The notes beneath the pieces were generated by a model, which worked only from the letters and a program-made list of their open reading frames with translations, was not told where the DNA came from and did not search any database. The position numbers and the translations under genes are program-made. Positions 15,312-17,284 of a stretch of DNA of 17,284 bases are shown here, piece by piece. The stretch is from Alistipes sp. (GTDB lineage: Bacteria; Bacteroidota; Bacteroidia; Bacteroidales; Rikenellaceae), in contig JAFLRS010000022.1 of the NCBI GenBank assembly GCA_022511355.1, positions 1 through 17,284 of the forward strand, written 5' to 3'. How positions within the stretch are numbered: position 1 is the first letter of the stretch; every line of letters starts with the position of its first letter.

Positions 15312-15923
15312 CTACCGGTATTTGTTGCTTATCAGAGTCATGAACTCTTCGCGGGTGCGGGAGTCGGAGAGGAATATGCCCGTAAAGGCCGAGGTGGTGG
15401 TTGCCGACCCCTGTTTTTCCACTCCGCGCATCTGCATACACATATGGCTGGCTTCGATTACCACGGCCACGCCCATCGGATTCAGCGCCTCCTGAATGCA
15501 GTCGCGAATCTGAACCGTCAGACGCTCCTGAACCTGCAGCCGGCGTGCAAAACTCTCCACCACGCGTGCAATCTTAGACAGACCCGTAATGTAGCCGTCG
15601 GGGATGTAGGCCACGTGAGCCTTGCCGTAGAAGGGCAGCATATGGTGTTCGCACACCGAATAGAGTTCGATGTCCTTGACCAAAACCATCTGTTTGTACT
15701 CTTCGCGGAAGATGGCCGACCGTATAATTTCGACCGGATTTTCGTTGTAACCCTTCGTGATGAAGGCCATGGCTTTGGCGACGCGTTCGGGGGTTTTGAG
15801 CAGACCTTCGCGTGCGGGATTCTCGCCCAGAAGACGCAGAATTTCGCGATAATGGTTGCCGAGCTGCCGTATGGTCTCTTCGTCGAATCGGTCTTCGCGG
15901 AGGTAGTTTGTTTTCTCTTCCAT
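15312..15923 (-). CDS. folE: GTP cyclohydrolase I (FolE)
   Basis: FolE converts GTP to 7,8-dihydroneopterin triphosphate, the first step of tetrahydrofolate synthesis, as a cytosolic homodecamer with zinc. The 203-residue length is typical. Visible motifs are EGLLKTPERVAKAM at 39-52, SVCEHHMLPFYGKAHVAYIP at 89-108 with zinc ligands C91 and H94 and catalytic H93, GLSKIARVVE at 114-123, RLTVQIRD at 134-141 and C162 in SHMCMQMRG, the third zinc ligand. The frame is open far upstream, but that part overlaps recJ; the ATG at 15921-15923 gives the family length and lies 5 nt after the recJ stop, so the two are co-transcribed. It converges on clp. Confidence 0.97.
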   Translation of the reverse strand: MEEKTNYLREDRFDEETIRQLGNHYREILRLLGENPAREGLLKTPERVAKAMAFITKGYNENPVEIIRSAIFREEYKQMVLVKDIELYSVCEHHMLPFYGKAHVAYIPDGYITGLSKIARVVESFARRLQVQERLTVQIRDCIQEALNPMGVAVVIEASHMCMQMRGVEKQGSATTTSAFTGIFLSDSRTREEFMTLISNKYR

Positions 15924-15928
15924 GCGGT

Positions 15929-17284
15929 TTACTCTTTGACGGTCTTTATGTCTTTTATTCTCAGCTGGGTGGTGACTATTCCGCGATAGTGGTTGTCCAC
16001 CACCTGATAGCAGATGTTCACGGCGCGTCCCGAACGAATCCATTCGTAGTAGGCGGGCTGCTGGAAGGCTATGGCCTGAATGGGAGCTGCCGAACTGTCG
16101 CGCTGTACGGCCTCCATGCGCAGATGTTCGAGGTCGGCGCCCACCAACTGAGGTTCGCCGGCGCTGGTCACCGATTCGGTAACGAATACGGGTGCCGTAT
16201 TGCCGGGTCCGAAGGGCTGGAAGCGGTTGAGCTGACGCGTGAACGATGCCGTTATCTCCGAGAATTGCAGATAGCTGTCGATGTCCACCTGCGGAATAAG
16301 GCTGGCGGGGTCGATGTTGCGTTCCACATAGTCGTTGAAGCGTCGGGTGAACTCTTCGACGTTTTCGGGTTTCATGGTGAGTCCTGCGGCGTAGGTGTGG
16401 CCTCCGAAGTTTTCGAGCAAATCGGAGCAGGATTCCACGGCCTGATAGAGGTCGAATCCGGCAATCGAACGCGCCGAACCGGTCACTAATCCGTTGCTCA
16501 TCGTAAGCACCACGGTCGGACGGTAGTAGGTCTCGATAAGACGCGATGCCACGATGCCCACGATGCCTTTCATCCACTTGGGATTGTAGATGACGGTACT
16601 CATGCGGCGTTTGAGTTCGGGATTGTTTTCGATGTAGTCGTGAGCCTCCTGCGTAACGCTGCGGTCGATGCTTTTGCGGTCGCGGTTGAAGGAGTCGATT
16701 ACGTGTCCGAATTCGCGGGCCGACTTCTGATTGCCTTCGACCAGCAGTTCCACGGCGGCATATCCGCCCGAGGGGGCTGCATTTTCATCGTTTTCGTCCA
16801 TACGCATACGTCCTGCGGCGTTGATGCGGGGTCCGATTTTGAAAACGATGTCGTCGATGGTGATTTTGTGTTTGTCGAGTCCGCAGATTTTGATTATCGA
16901 GAGCAGACCTTCCGAGGGCGACGAATTGAGTTTGGCCAGACCGTAGTAAGCCAGCACGCGGTTTTCATCGGCGAGCGGCACGATGTCCGAAGCGATGCTC
17001 ACCACCAGCAGGTCGAGCAGACCTTCGATGCGTTCGAAGGGGATATTGTTTTTCTGAGCGTAGGCTTGCACGAGTTTGAAGCCGACGCCGCAGCCCGAAA
17101 GTTCGTCGAAAGGATAGTTGCAATCGACGCGTTTCGGATCGAGGACAGCCACCGCCTGAGGAATCTCCTCGGCGGGGAGATGATGGTCGCAGATGATGAA
17201 ATCCACGCCTTTACTCTTCGCATAGAGCACTTTTTCGGTCGCCTTGATACCGCAGTCCAAAGCTATGACCAGTCCGACTCCCTT
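15929..17284 (-). CDS. recJ: Single-stranded-DNA-specific exonuclease RecJ (5' end outside window)
   Basis: RecJ is the 5'-3' ssDNA exonuclease of RecF-pathway recombination and mismatch repair. The window holds 451 C-terminal residues, open to the right edge. It begins just before the DCG motif at 10-12 and has the metal-binding DHH at 33-35 (window numbering). Next comes SDIVPLADENR at about 99-109, then GPRINAAGRM at about 151-160 ending the DHH domain. The DHHA1 part carries KGIVGIVASRLIE near 239-251 and NFGGHTYAAGL at about 292-302. The C-terminal OB-like region includes FQPFGPGN. By comparison with RecJ, roughly 120-140 N-terminal residues lie beyond the window, so the true start cannot be seen. 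folE follows after 5 nt. Confidence 0.95.
   Translation of the reverse strand, partial: KGVGLVIALDCGIKATEKVLYAKSKGVDFIICDHHLPAEEIPQAVAVLDPKRVDCNYPFDELSGCGVGFKLVQAYAQKNNIPFERIEGLLDLLVVSIASDIVPLADENRVLAYYGLAKLNSSPSEGLLSIIKICGLDKHKITIDDIVFKIGPRINAAGRMRMDENDENAAPSGGYAAVELLVEGNQKSAREFGHVIDSFNRDRKSIDRSVTQEAHDYIENNPELKRRMSTVIYNPKWMKGIVGIVASRLIETYYRPTVVLTMSNGLVTGSARSIAGFDLYQAVESCSDLLENFGGHTYAAGLTMKPENVEEFTRRFNDYVERNIDPASLIPQVDIDSYLQFSEITASFTRQLNRFQPFGPGNTAPVFVTESVTSAGEPQLVGADLEHLRMEAVQRDSSAAPIQAIAFQQPAYYEWIRSGRAVNICYQVVDNHYRGIVTTQLRIKDIKTVKE

Noticed and set aside
15924..16577. Upstream extension of the folE frame
   Set aside because: It overlaps recJ in another frame. GTP cyclohydrolase I ends at the expected length with the ATG at 15923, and the extension has no conserved residues.
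15798..17026. Repeated GAGCAGACCTTC at 15798-15809, 16901-16912 and 17015-17026
   Set aside because: Each copy encodes Glu-Gly-Leu-Leu on the minus strand in folE or recJ. It reflects codon bias, not a repeat element.

Overview
The window comes from a member of the Bacteroidota, most likely an Alistipes/Rikenellaceae-type gut bacterium. This is an inference from several signs: GC-rich codons with very short intergenic gaps, almost no Shine-Dalgarno signals, A-rich leaders before start codons, a TAnnTTTG-type -7 promoter box, a MraY with a large extra loop, a PG_1098-like methyltransferase, and an OmpA/TPR lipoprotein of the Bacteroidota kind. No mobile element, CRISPR array, tRNA or rRNA was seen.

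Positions 145-10550 hold ten plus-strand genes that look like one long operon. Gaps are 12 nt or less and there are four ATGA/TGATG-type junctions plus one 17-nt overlap. The order is mraY, murD, ftsW (the end of a division/cell-wall block), an S4-domain RNA-binding protein of the Hsp15 type, a short ComEC-like channel protein, a SAM methyltransferase of the PG_1098/THUMP-like family, a YihY/BrkB membrane protein with a C-terminal winged helix, a Rossmann/DUF2520 protein, the KDO-8-phosphate phosphatase kdsC, and a metX-type homoserine O-acyltransferase. Peptidoglycan lipid I synthesis and septal polymerisation are therefore co-transcribed with an LPS-sugar enzyme and a methionine-pathway enzyme. 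A small GC-rich hairpin precedes mraY, and a 14-bp terminator hairpin follows metX.

That terminator is shared with a converging minus-strand gene (10651-12381), an outer-membrane-type lipoprotein with OmpA-like and TPR regions. Its probable promoter lies at 12482-12489. The 404-nt divergent spacer (12382-12785) holds that promoter, a 9-bp direct repeat and a 7-bp-stem inverted repeat. It is followed by a plus-strand ClpC-type Hsp100 unfoldase (12786-15227) with its own strong terminator.

The right end is a minus-strand pair, recJ (5' end outside the window) followed after 5 nt by folE, converging on the clp gene.

Most of the window is housekeeping. I do not see a clear undescribed system. 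The points most worth a second look are the stripped-down ComEC lacking both the OB-fold and beta-lactamase regions, the end of the dcw block at ftsW without murG, the divergent Clp N-domain and V-G-Y loop, and the OmpA/TPR lipoprotein with its promoter region.
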